64,000 bases of DNA from Spirodela intermedia (GCA_902729315.2 LR746279.1:3814001-3878000); one strand, 5' to 3'. Positions 10,891 to 23,124 are shown, counted from the first letter of the stretch. Notes: generated by a model from the letters alone, not told the origin. Made by a program: numbers and translations.

Positions 10891-13482
10891 TGAGTCCCTA
10901 GGATTGAGGTTTCTAAAGATATTTCACACCCTATTACTATATGATGATTTGTTCATTAGATCTAGTTTTTACTCCAATTACTGTATTCTTCGCCACTTTC
11001 TTCAGCTTCACAAAATCCTTTGTAGAATCCATACTATATTTCACAGATTTAACCAAGTCAGGATATTACGCAAGAGCTCTCTATTAGATTAACAAATTTA
11101 CAGGCCAAATCAGGGAAGAGCCCAATCCTTCAAGTCTCTATTAGATTAACTTGGCTTTCTTCTCCCCTCAAGATTCACAGCCAGTCTTTCATCAAGCCAA
11201 ATGTAGAACACTGAACTTTTCTGTTTTAGATAAATGACTGGTCCTATTTTTCCAACATAGAACTGCTACTGTCAGTCTCCTCTGGATTAAGGTTCTTGAT
11301 CACTGGTGGGTACAAATACATTCTAAACACAAAATCAAAAATGAGTTATTACTCCTTGGAGTTCAGATCTAAGCATCTTTAGAGAGTTGTTTCTCTGTTA
11401 TTATCGTTGAAGAAGTTTATGTGAAGTCTTTGAACAATTTCAGTAGTAGCATGTGCATGAAGCTTTCAGGTACTCGGAGGAAGTTTATCTCTACATTTTG
11501 GGCGGTATATCACTCCCATTGTTCCTTTTATGTACATTTACATTGCTTTAGAGGTCTTCGTATTCATACAGAGTTTAATGCACTGCTTCCGACTTTCAGA
11601 TAGCAGGTCTCTTCAATGGTCATATTCTTTGCCTTCAACAACTTAAGTTCTAGAAAGGAATATTAGCATTGTAAAATCCATAAAAATTTTTTTTTTTTGA
11701 AGTGTGTGTTGTGGGTTTATTTGCATTTTGCTCCTCTTCAAGAGAATTTTAAAATCTGATTGATTCTCAGATTAGTGACACTAACCTTCACATAAAATTA
11801 TTTAGTTTAACATTATTCATAAAAAATATATTTTTAATTTAATTTATAATACTTAATCTAGTTCAAGTAAATACTAAATTTTCTGTCCTTGAGCGGATTT
11901 CACTTTAAAAGACAGGAATACCGCCGAGGAAGTATTCAGAGCCACACTAGTAGAAATAAATACTATTCATCAGACAACAAATGTTCTGTAACGTTAGTGC
12001 TCTACAAAGTGCCTGGTAAGCAATTTTTTTCATATCATTCTTTCCAATAATAGCATTATCATAAAAGCTAATTTTAATGAATGTGCTTCTTTGATTGTCC
12101 AAGTACGAAGCAAAAGACTACCATTAAGCTAGAAGTTGGAACTCATTGCTAGACTTTTGGTGTCTTACTAACATTGGACCTATAAAATGAGCATTCATCA
12201 CAATTGAGGGCTTCCCAGAGATCCCCTGTAACTGCGAAATTATCCAGGGACCTATATAAGTAGGGAGCTTTAAAACTTGCTATCTTAATAATCAGGGAAG
12301 TAGATGTTATTACTGCATTCCTAAAGTGAAAATCACATGGATCCATGAGCTGAACTTAATAATCATTGATTGTCGTTAAAAAATTGTTTAGTTGAACTAT
12401 CCAACATGGTATTCTTGTGCAGTACACGTAAATTGCTGGATGACTATAAAAATTTCGGACTTATCAATACATATATGTTGGAGAAGCAGAAGAAATTTAG
12501 GAATAAAATAAGATCAAAAAATAAAAATTAATAGTCAACCCAAATGCAAAAATTAGGATAAGAGGCACTTCTTAATCTTTGTGCACATCAGAACACAACA
12601 TTTTCTCCTTCCTGAGTGGTGCATTTAGTGAATCAAGAGAGCTTTCATCAATAACGGGAACACTAGTGGGGAACCGTATCCTTGAGGGTCCTTAATATTT
12701 GTTTATTTAACCTCTCCTCCTGGACTTTCAGAAAGGCCCGAAACATGATGCTTTTAGATTTAGTATGCCGTTAGTTCTCAGGGATAAGTTATTAGTATTA
12801 AAGTCCATGTTTTTTATCACTCCAGCGTACTGTCTCATTCATGTGGCAGAGCTTGAATGAAACGCGCTGGGAACTTGAACAGTTAACATTAATTTGATCC
12901 TGCTATCATTGCCAGAATCGGGTGGAAAGAAGGCACGCTTCATGGCGGATGAGGCTTCCTTTCATCAGCCTTCTCTCCGGAATAACCCAATCTCATCATC
13001 TCTAGTCTAATCCATCACGTAAACCAAAACGCTCCGTGTCAGAGAGTGAACAGGCCATAGTCTTTTGGAAGTTACATGTTGGACGGGTTTCTCAGAATTT
13101 CGTATGAGCCGGAACTCGAACATCAAATGAGCAATTTTTTGAGCATCAGTGCATAACAGATCAACGAAGATTCTCGTTTGTATGCCAAATTCTATCCATT
13201 CTGGGCACCTCACATCTCTCAAGATATCCAGCACTGACAAAGGAAATCCTTGGTTCCTTAGATTTAACGATATATAAGGAACAGTTGCTTTCACTTCAGA
13301 ATTTCTGGTAGATCGACAGACAGACCATTTGGTGGAAAACGACAGAGAAAGAATGACCGGGATAGACGGATAAAGCAACTAAACGGAACCGAGCGAGCTC
13401 GCTCGAAAATTCCATTCAAGACATTCGTCCTAGAAACAGCACTTTTCTTTCGGTGTGGCTCCATCATGCGGAGGCTCCGCCA
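10891..13482. other. Intergenic stretch, no recognised gene
   Basis: AT-rich sequence with only short scattered frames. The longest is a 123-codon minus-strand frame at 13007-13378, which has no motif I recognise and lies where the 3' UTR of the peptide gene at 13483-13641 would be. No repeats or RNA genes seen. Confidence 0.5.
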
Positions 13483-13641
13483 TCAAGCGTCTACCTCCTG
13501 ATCCTGTAACCGCCGTCGGTAAGGCAGAGCCCTGGTAGGCCGTCTTATTCTCGTTAGAATCTGGGCTGCTTCGGTAGATGTAGAGAGCAACAACAGAATT
13601 GAAAGGAAAATTGCCAGCACGACCCCTCCTTTTGGCTGCAT
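13483..13641 (-). CDS. Candidate small secreted peptide (52 aa)
   Basis: Short minus-strand frame with a textbook secretion signal: a MQPKGG start, a hydrophobic core of about 15 residues (VVLAIFLSILLLL), then a STSTEA|A cleavage-like site near residue 25. The remaining 27 residues are Arg-rich (TRIRRPTRALPYRRR) and end QDQEVDA. A TATATA element sits 80 bp upstream of the ATG (13721-13728), the usual distance for a short leader. There is no cysteine, so this is not a defensin or RALF type, and I see no CLE, IDA, CEP, PSK, PSY or RGF signature. The dibasic runs could be processing sites of a peptide hormone precursor, or the protein could be cationic and antimicrobial. Function unknown. It is short enough that chance is possible, but signal peptide plus TATA box argue for a gene. 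Confidence 0.45.
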   Translation of the reverse strand: MQPKGGVVLAIFLSILLLLSTSTEAAQILTRIRRPTRALPYRRRLQDQEVDA

Positions 13642-13720
13642 CTTCTACCTCTGCACAAGCTCTCCCGCTTCCTCTTTAGTCGCTCCCGATAGCTGAATAA
13701 AACTTCGTGCGCTTCTTCTA

Positions 13721-13728
13721 GTATATAG
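13721..13728 (-). promoter_or_regulatory. TATA box of the small peptide gene
   Basis: Minus-strand CTATATAC, 80 bp before the ATG at 13641. A start about 30 bp downstream would give a leader of roughly 50 nt. Confidence 0.45.
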
Positions 13729-16029
13729 CATTTCCGGGTGTTCGAAGACAACGGGCAACGTGCTGGAATTTTGACCAACGGTCATCGTGAACTGCACGTG
13801 GATATGATGATATGCATGAATAAACGGAGAATGGATAACCCTTGAAGTCAGAGATAAAGAAAGGTTGAAATTGGAAGAAGACGAATAAATAAGAATTGGT
13901 TCATTCTTTGTGTTCAACAACACGGAGTGTTGAAATTGTGAAACCTTCACACGTGACGCTGAAAAAGGTGTTCACACGTTGACCTTTGTAGACCGGAAGA
14001 GACATTACTTATCAACTCGAATGAACGTTTGGTGAAAAGGCACTCTTCTTAATCATGGCGTACATAGCAACATAGTAATTCCTTGACCTTAGAATGGAGG
14101 CGTCAGAGTGTGGATCATCATTCAAGTTGCGACGTGCATATCCCTCCTATGAAGGTCGCTAGGAACTAAGAAATAGAATCATACTTTACAGGCTTTTAGG
14201 AAGCGCGTTTCACTTGGCTCTCAACGTCATAGCCAAGTGATGAAAGTATTTTACAGCGACCAAAATCGAATTTTTATTCATAACTCTAGAGGGTGAAGCT
14301 AGAATAACACTCGCTAATCTCTTCAAGGTTGAGGCTTTACTTCAGCCATAAGTGCTAGTCCACAATTTATTATTAAATGTATAACATGTCATTGCTCTCC
14401 TTAGTTTGAGAATCTCTATCTACTTGTTTTCGTCTTTGAGATCAATATGCCTCTCATCTTAGAAATCTACTATCATGTGTCAAAATACTTTTTCCCTCAC
14501 AAGTGCCAATAACAAGAATAGGGGGATCAGGTGACAAGATAACTAGAGTTGAACTCCTATGAATGATAGCTTATTCTACTTCAAATCTAGAGTGCATTTG
14601 TACTCTAGCTCTGTTGTAAATCCATACTCTAGATGTGGCTGGTGGAAGGTAATTAATCTATGTTTGCCAATTAGAGCTATAAATCCATAGGAAGTAAGTG
14701 GTTCTATTCTATTTAGCATCCTAGAGTCAAGAATTTAGAGGAAATAAGTGAGTTCTCTCCTCTGATTTCACCCCCTAATAGCAAGAGCAACGGGGGAGGA
14801 GAGAGAGCTTCCTAGAAATTGGACTGATTGAATATACCATGTATTGCCACCTAGACACCTTTGCAACAGGTGGACATCCCAGATATCTTGTTTAGAAAAA
14901 TCATACAGTTGGTAATTGTTAAGGTCGTCAACTTGATCTTGTCATCTTGGCAGGTTGACGTGGAGGATCGACTGTCAGGAACAAAGGGGGAACCACTACA
15001 AGTCTCATAAGGGATAATCAAGACCCATTGCAAGCTTCACATTTCAAGCTTGCAAATGCAAATGGTGCAACCCAAAGGATGAGCAAAACATTGTAAGAGA
15101 TACCTACTTAAGCTTCTTCTATCTATCCTCTTGCTCTGTCCTTACAAATCATTATTTCAAATAGTCCAAAGGCCCCCAAAACTCTCATTTAGATTCATTG
15201 CTAGCATATCGAACTAAAAAATCACACTATTCATTCTTAGATTAGTAGCTCATGAAATGCTGAAGTACTCATTAATAAACCCTACCTAAAAAATCACACT
15301 CTTTAAATAAACAAAGAGTATGAAAGAGACTAAAACATAAATTTCAAGAGTATGTATGATAGATTCTTTATAGTGTATCGTGTGGATGTAGAATTTAAAG
15401 TTTCTCTTACAACTTGTGTTGATGGACAAGAAAGAGTGTTGATGGAGATTGTACACACTAACTTGTGTTGCTAAGTGCAACATGTGCATGATTTCAACCA
15501 AATAAACATATATATTACCACGTTAACTATTGACATACTAAAATACATCTTGAAGTTGTTTTCACATAAATCTTGATGAAAATAACTTTACAAAGCTATC
15601 GTCGTCCTATTCTTTTTAAGAGGTTTACAAGTCCATGAGATCAGGAAATCTATTACATGATAGATTTCATTGTTATCACCCCACACTAATACAAAAGTAT
15701 TAGCATGTATTTAACCATAGTTATAACTAGCTTCTAAGAGTGTCTTTATATAAGTCGTATGCTCACAAAACATACACTCTAGTTCTGATCTGGAAATGAT
15801 AGTCTCATTTTTGTTGTTGGTAATTTGAGCACTAGAAATAGCTTTAGGAAATTGAAAACTCCCAACACATTTTCTAAATTGGATTTCAAAACTTTAAAAG
15901 GTGAGATAATCAATTGTTACACACTATTTCAAAGCTCTTCCAATAGGCTGTCTATAGAGAACAAAATCTCATATGTTTGAAATCAAATATATGAGATGAA
16001 TTGGTTAAAAAATTGCTCGATTCCAGATG
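13729..16029. other. Intergenic spacer
   Basis: No gene recognised. Contains a hairpin-forming inverted repeat at about 15028-15054 (TTGCAAGCTT ... AAGCTTGCAA around a short loop). Otherwise AT-rich. Confidence 0.5.
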
Positions 16030-16190
16030 TGAGGAGACCCACAAATTATGTGCTGCGCCACTGGATTACCAGATTCGCGCCTTTTTCTGAACAAAAAATC
16101 CGGCGTATCTGGGGGCCAAGACTCTCTTGTCGACTTCTTTCTCTCCGCGACGTTGCTGACTCCCACCCTTCTCTTCTCTCTTTGTTTCCC

Positions 16191-16242
<52 letters not shown>

Positions 16243-18920
16243 GCTTGCTCTCTCTCTCTCTCTCGTTCGTCTTGCGCCCCCGGCGGGGGGGCGGTGCTGG
16301 GTTTCCTCCACCGACTCCGTGGAAGAGGCAGACACGGCAGCGATTGGCAGGAAGACGAGGAGGGCAGATTCCCAGCCACCTGCTCCAGTCGGAGACATGG
16401 AGAGCGGTCCGAGTTTCCGACCGCAGCAGGAGCGCGGCTTCCGCCGGTGAGTATCCTTTTCACCTCGTCCGCGTATCTCCGACCCCTCTCCTTCGTCTTG
16501 CCATCTTTTTCTCACTGCGTATCTCCCAATCTGTCTTTCTGTCTTTTTCGCCGATCCGTTTTTTCTCGCATTCGCCCTCCTCCCCTCTTTCCACTGCTCA
16601 GTGAGAGACTCGTCCTCACTTCGCGGGCCTCTCGTTCCGTTCTCCTCGCTTCTTCTGTAGGATGCATCTTCTTCTTCCATAAGGAAAGGAAGATGGGCGG
16701 ACGGACAGATTCTGTATCGCTCTTCTACCCTCTGGGCTTCTTGAGCTTGCGATGAAAAATAAAAATTTGGCGCCTTTTTCAGTATCTGAGTTGCCCAAAG
16801 GATTTGCTCGATCCCCGAAGGTCTGAAACCTGACTTTCTGCCGTCGGGGATTGTCACAAACATATGATAATTTTCTGCCGTTGCTTCTCTGACCAAGCTA
16901 CTTTCTTCAGCCGTTGATCCGGCCCAGGTGTGGCCAAGGGCAGAACTCAAATGAAAAAAAGTTGATCCTCCGTTTCATTGTCTCTCCGCCGTGGTGCACC
17001 GGGAATGGGATCGCATTCAAGGATGGACGAGAGCACGCTGATGGACGTAAGATCTCTCACACACTCGCATACTCTGGTTGTCTTGCTGTTTCTGGATCAC
17101 ATAGACCGGAGGAGATGATCTCATCGGGGTCTGTATTTTTCGAAAAGAATCGGCTCTCCTCGAGGATCGTCGAGTCTCGCAGGGCCCTGGAGGAGATGTG
17201 CAGAGTCCTCATGAGGTCAGACGAGGTTGCCCTCCTTCCTCATACTTTTCTGCACCAGAGGGCGACCAAAGGGCTTCAACCAGCGGCTTCCACCACATGA
17301 GTTTAAGTGAGAGCCCAGGTGGTCCATGGGAGGAGGCAGACCCCAGAGGCTTGGAAAGACGTAACTCAGGCGTTCTTCCACCAGTAGCTCCCAGCTGGAT
17401 GCCCCATCAAGGTTCAACGAGTGGGTATCTACAGATGTTATCAGAGCTTCCTTGTGGCGGCCCCTTGAGCCCATGGACTTACCAAGCATTAAGTATGATG
17501 ATATTTGAGGTAGGTTTATGACCCACTCTAGTTCAGTTTCGTCTCTTTCGAGTTACGCGTCTTCTTCTTTTCATCATTTTTCTGTTACAGTTTAATTTTA
17601 ACGTGAAGTCCATTGTATAACGTTCCAGTCTCCAGCGTGGACTTGCTATTGCACACATGTATTGTGTTGCCCTGTGTTTAACTACCCCCATGACTAGTAT
17701 CAGGCTGATAGGACAACGATCTCTCTCTCTCTCTCACCCGTCTCTCTCGAAACTCGCCCACCCCCGAGCTGCATGACTTATGCTCAGTTTCTGTGTGATA
17801 AATTGCCCTTTTTATCCTCCATAGTTGTGCAGACTCCTGAACCCGCAGTATTATTTACAAACTTCAACACTCTTAGGGTTGACCGTGCAATAGGATAACG
17901 TCGTTCACCTGCACTTGTTAAATTAGCTTCTGAAAGATGCCAATAGCTTCATCTTTGACGACCATCCTAAGATGTGGTAGTCATTTCCCGTCGAGCTTCT
18001 ATCTGAACTCAGTTCTTCATACCAGGACTGAATTGTTGGCAGTACTTTCCCGATCACCCTTCATTAAAAATTTCTACTATTTTTGCCTTCATCTTTGGCG
18101 ACCATCCTAAGATCCGATTTTTGTTAGAATCTTTGATGTTTGTTGTTGGTGCCGTTTTTATTACTTTTCTTTCCCCATATGGGAAGACTTATGGTATTTT
18201 TTTAGTATGGCCTTGTGTGCTTTCTCTCTCTAGGAAGTCCAAAATGTGCTGGATCGCATGCAAAGGGGGAAAAGAATGATGATTGACGTGAGACCTCGTT
18301 TAACATACTCTGCATTAGATTACTTTCATCAGAAGTTTTTCTTGGCAGAAGCCTCCGATGTGATGGCGGCATTACATTTTCTTAGCATTCCATTCCTCTT
18401 TGTGCAGCATGCACTGCTTCTGGATGAGTCACCATTCCATGAAAGTCAACCAGCTATGAGCCTCAATGTAGATAACATGTCGTATGAGGTCAGAAAGTAA
18501 AACTCAGTCATTTCTGGGTCCTCCTCGTGCGGATACATCTGGTCAACTCATTAAGGTGATTATTTTATCCATCCCTGGCGGGAGTTGTTGGCATTGGAAG
18601 AGCAGATTGGGAATGTGAGTATGGGGCTGGCCGAGGACACTGCAGAAGAACTTGAACCAACGGAAATATCTCTCTTCTACACCCTGCAAGCAAGAATCCT
18701 GATGTATCTGCCAGGTAAATTGCCAAGAAACCATCCGGGTTCATGCATTTGGCAATATTCTATGGCATTCACTCCTTTACGCATGGCAGGAAGATTATGC
18801 CGATGGCGAGGATCTGGGGGTGTTGACTTGTGGACATGTTTTCCACCTTCTTGTGTTAGAAAATGGCTGGTTCAGCAGAATGTCTGCCCGCTCTGCAAGA
18901 AGATGGCCTTATCCGCCTAA
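16030..18920 (+). pseudogene. RING-H2 copy C, pseudogene
   Basis: Exon 1 (16397-16446, MESGPSFRPQQ...) and its GTGAGT donor are intact. Exon 2 (16992-17046) is open, but its acceptor reads CCG instead of CAG. The acceptor and first codons of exon 3 are deleted near 17131 (TTTTCGAAAAGAATCGG against TGAAACAGGACGTG... in copy B). The rest of exon 3 is the best preserved in the array (17198-17512, ...GFHHMSLSESPGGPWEEADP...). Exon 4 (18234-18287) ends MMID and exon 5 (18418-18498) ends NMSYE. The following acceptor is lost (GGCGG for GACAG). The ELLALEEQIGNVS exon carries a frameshift and then TGA in place of the first RING cysteine codon before CICQ. In the last exon (18790-18920) the frame shifts between CGHVFH and CVRKW...CPLCKK. 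A clear multi-lesion pseudogene. Confidence 0.85.
16198..16265. repeat. (CT)n microsatellite in copy C leader
   Basis: Two CT runs (about 16198-16236 and 16250-16264) in the 5' leader. The same leader position is CT-rich in all copies but longest here. Confidence 0.9.
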
Positions 18921-21904
18921 ATCACGACTCAGTTTGGTCTTTGCTCTTTCTCCTGGTAGGAAGATCCAAAGGGTGATGTGTGAAAAGGTTCGGGCTTTTT
19001 TCTCATCCCTGGGTTTGAATCAGTGAACCAGACACAGCTGTATTAAAATTAGATTATCCTTTTTTTTTCACTCCAATTGTTTTGCGACCCAATCAGCTCG
19101 CTGAAAGGGATTTTTCTTTAGTTACTTCATTTAACAGATGTCACTTTTAAAGTCAACGAGAGCATAAAATCTGCATGAAAGATGACATCTAAAGTTAATA
19201 GTATACTATGGACGGAGCTAGTACTGAGAAACTAAAGTTCAAAGAAAATAAGTAGTGCAACAAAATTGGTTTATTATCTATTTCCTCACCTCTTTCTCAA
19301 TCATCACTCTCGATTCATGTCCCGAACTCTAACTAGGTACGCAGGTTCGGGCTTCATCCTTTCTCACTTGGGCTGAGTGATGCGGGACAAAGGGGCCAAA
19401 ATAGATCTCCTTAAAGAGAGTTACACATTAATCTTTAGATTTGGCTTACATTAGAATTTTGAGGGCTTAATATCCAGATGATCTTGTGATTTTAGGAGAA
19501 TTAGGGTCATTAATATCTACTGGGTTATCTAATTCAAAGAATCAGACAAAGCTTCTCAGTCAGGGTTTGGACCACCAATCTTTCACACGAGGGTGGTTAT
19601 CTTATGAATCTCACAAATTCTAAGAGCAAAGATTTAAAAACAATGACCAATTTCATAAGAAATTTGAAAATCAACACAGCTTTGCAATGGAGATTTTTGA
19701 TATCTTGAAGATTCTTGTTGGTTCGAGTTTCACAAGCTTTGTTAGTAATTTTCTAAGGTTCAGACTGAGTGGTGTGGTTCGAAGGGAACAAGTTGTTTGG
19801 GCCGAGAGGTATAATTGAGGGCGAGAAGTGAGGTGAAATAATATGATAAAATAATGATGAAGAGAAAAGAAAAGGTGGAGAGAGAAAAGGGGTAGAATGA
19901 GAGGGTGTCGGTGAGAGAGAGAGAGAGAAAATGGGGGGATACGTGGCGATGGTGGGAGAGAGAAAAAAAAGAAAGATTTTCATGGTAACAAGAACCGAGG
20001 GTGAATAATTAAATACTAACTTAAAGGGGCGGAGGGAGAGAGAAAGGAAGAAGGTTTCGTGATGGGCAGACGGTTGGAAGGGGAAATGGTGGTTACGGTA
20101 GGCTGGCGATGGGGTGGAAAGTGAGGAGGTGGAACAACAGTGACAGTGGGAGAGAAAAGAAGGTTGGCTGGCCACAGGGTGGACAACGAGGAGACTGAAT
20201 GATGATGACGAGACAGTTGGCGAGGAGGTGAAATGGCGGCAACAGAATAGACGGCAAGGAGGTGGAACAACAGTAAGGGGCAGGTGATGAAGAGGTGGAA
20301 CGGCATCAACAGTGGGAGAGGAAAGAAAGGTGGGCTTGGTGACAGGGCAGATGGCTAGAAGTCAGAATGGTAGCAATGGCAGGAGAGAAGAGAAAGAAAG
20401 AGAGGTCCTCCTAATCCAAGAGGGTGAGAAGAAGAAGATACCCCTGATCCAAGAAGTAAGCGAAAGAGAAAAGAAACCCTAATCCAAGAGATGAATGAGT
20501 GAGAAGGAACCCCTAATCCAAGAGGTGAGAGAGATAACAAGAATCTTCTTGATTCCACATTCAACTTTAAGTTTTTTTTTCAAGTATTCGTGCATTTGAG
20601 TATTTATAGGAAAGAGAGGAAGGTAGTTAGAGGCGTCCCCTTCCAAAGAATGCTAAGTGGTGTCTCTTCGAGGGAGAGGCTCTTTCCTTAGAGGAGAAGG
20701 GGTGCATGCGTGTTGTGGCCTCTTCTCCTCCCTTTTCTTCCTCCTCGTGGCTCCACCTAAGGAAATGAACCCTCATGTTGACTCCATCACTGAGTCTCAA
20801 AATCGGACGAGAGGCCCTTCAATGATGAGCAGCAAAGATACTAAGATATAGTCAACGTTCTGTCAACTAAGCTCATGAATCAATTACTTGAATGGATGTT
20901 AAAAGATAATGCTTCGAAATGGTTGTAGTGATTGGGTTCATAGTGAGCTATGATACACACCACCAAGTAGGGGGTGAGTTTGTTTTCTATTATATTTTCT
21001 AAAATTTTACATTTTTAAGTGATTTAAATTAATTTTCATCCATCCTAGTTTCATAGGTGACGACAATTCTTTGGGTCAACATAGTGGGTCAAATCACATG
21101 ACTACATACTAATTGTTGTTACTTAGCTTTGCATATTAGGTCAAAAAAATTAATTCATTTTAGTATTTAACATAAATCTATATTATTTTGGCCTCTCTTT
21201 GGCCTAGATCAATTTTTCATAAGTTCTTTATCTCTCATTTCTATTATTTATATGTTAAAAATATATATTTTAACTTCATGCAATCATCAAAACATTCATA
21301 CGATAGGAGATAAAGTTTTGTCAAGTTAGATTGAAATTAATTACAGTTTCCTAGAAAAATGTCACAGACAACAAAGCATACACAAGGTACCATTATAAGC
21401 ACAAAATGAAAAATTATGGACATCATTGGAATTGGGAGAAGTGCAGGGCCTATTGTGCAGATAGTTGACTCTATCAATACAAGAAATGGTTCACAATGTT
21501 ACTAGTCACATCATTCATATTATGTTTTGGACTTTGTTGAAATTAACAAGGGAGATTAAATTGATAAAGTTCTACATATCTTCATCATAAGATCTCCTTT
21601 GTTTAATCGATCTTCTCTCTGACTTCTTAATTCCTATGGTTTTTCTAAATAGATTAAGTATGGCCAAGGTACTTTAAAGTGACTCAGCTCACTTCCTACT
21701 TCCTCTTTAACATGAACTATTGCTCTTAGGTTCTAACTACGATTGTTTGATAAGAGACTATTGATTATTGAGCTCATTTCACATGTAATTTCAGCTAAAG
21801 TTTCATTAAAAATTGATAATTTTAAATAGGTGACATTTAATTAATAAGTCCAAGTCATTCAAGCGATGAAATAATATTTTAACCACTAGAGATTTATTTC
21901 GGTA
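18921..21904. other. Spacer with purine-rich low-complexity block
   Basis: No gene recognised. About 19790-20550 is strongly purine-rich on the plus strand, with loosely repeated GGAGGTGGAACAACAG and GGGAGAGAAAAGAA phrases; open frames there are low-complexity shadows. The remainder is AT-rich. Confidence 0.6.
20409..20530 (+). repeat. Degenerate tandem repeat, period 33-35 bp, 4 copies
   Basis: The phrase CTAATCCAAG (once CTGATCCAAG) starts at 20411, 20444, 20479 and 20513, each followed by AGRGGTGAG-like purine sequence. Spacings are 33, 35 and 34 bp. Confidence 0.75.
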
Positions 21905-21911
21905 TAAATTG

Positions 21912-22840
21912 ATTCAGAAAATTGCAAATGGCCCCGAGGAACAGTGACCAGCGGCATAGAGGATAGAGAACCCAAAAAAGCTCAATTTTTTTACCACGGC
22001 GCCGTGGAGTAATTGCGTGGTCCTTCAAGAGAGAAAATCTGCAGACCCCCATGTCCGTGGGGTAGGTGGGGGGTCACAACGACTGTATTACACCCCCTGC
22101 GCGCTACTGAAAAAAAAAAAAAGAGATCCGGCGTATCCGCCCGTTGCAACAGCAGAGAGCAGCAGTTATGTGGGTTCGGTGGAGCACAGAGCAATGACGT
22201 GGCCACCGCCCAAAGACTCTATCTTGCTGGAGACTTCCTCTTCGCTGCGTTATATACAACCTCTACTCTGCCCACCGCCGCCGCCGCCGCCGGTTCCCAC
22301 CCACCCCTCTCTTCTCTCTCTTTTTCTCTCTCGCTCTGTTTCTCTCTCTTTCGGTCTCTGCTTGCTCTGTGGTGCGGCAGCCCCGGAGGCGTCCCCATAT
22401 TCCTTCTTTCTGATCGGCAGGAAGACGAATAGGGGAGATTCCGAGCTACCTTCCCTCGACGGCGATATGTAGAGTGACCCGAGCTTTCGTCCTCTGAACT
22501 CATAAGGACTCTGCACATCTACGAGCCACCAGGCTTTCTTCGGGCCCCGGAGAAGTGCGGAGTCCTATGAGATCAGAGGTCGCTGCTCTCCTTCTTCTTA
22601 ATCTTTTTTACTGCTACCTCTCAGCTGCAGCTGAATATGGCTGAAGGAGAGAGAGAGAGAGAGAAGGTGCAGTACTCGCTTATGTCGTTCCCTTCCACGC
22701 GCTTACATCTAATCTGCTGCATCTGCCAGGTTATTTCAGGGGAGACGACGGACGCTTGGTGGCACCACCGCCGCCTGCAGGAAGAGGCCTTTCTGCCTCG
22801 TTTGAGTTGGAGCTCACTGGCCCCATGGATTCAGAAGGCC
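21912..22840 (+). pseudogene. RING-H2 copy D, internally deleted pseudogene
   Basis: Carries the promoter block, TATA (22251-22256) and leader. The conserved start codon (22467-22469) is followed at once by TAG (22470-22472). Exon 2 is not recognisable. The sequence resumes with part of exon 3 and the intron shared with copy A (...AATATGGCTGA, GA run at 22647-22664). It then jumps by deletion into the first RING exon (CCICQ, 22715-22729) and jumps again from within the RING intron to the last codons (AGGAAGAGGCCTTTCTGCC, near 22779). Closest to copy A by the shared intron. Non-functional. Confidence 0.75.
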
Positions 22841-23119
22841 AGCTCCACCATGCTGCACAGCTCATCTTTCGTCCTGCTCATCGAAGCCGGCATATGAAAC
22901 TCTGTTGTTGCTCTTGTTCTTGCTGCTACAGCTGCCATCTTCATTGTCATCGTTGATACGGATGAGCTATGGACGAACAACAGCCAAGGAAGGTGACATG
23001 TAATGTTCATAAAGTGTCCGCCATTAATCCATGCCCTTGTCATTGTCTCACGATCCGATACTTCTAGGGCTGTTTCTCCTTTTTCCCTTCTATGGCTAGC
23101 TTCTCTAGAGATCTAGAGG
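22841..23119. other. Short spacer before the gypsy element
   Basis: Flank of copy D; nothing recognised. Confidence 0.5.
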
Positions 23120-23124
23120 TCAAC

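Noticed and set aside
19753-20564. Pro/Ser/His-rich minus-strand frames
   Set aside because: Complement of a purine-rich low-complexity block; no conserved motif.
22637-22897. 86-codon frame in RING copy D that includes CCICQ
   Set aside because: Joins intron, part-RING and deletion scars; lacks the remaining zinc ligands, so not a plausible gene.
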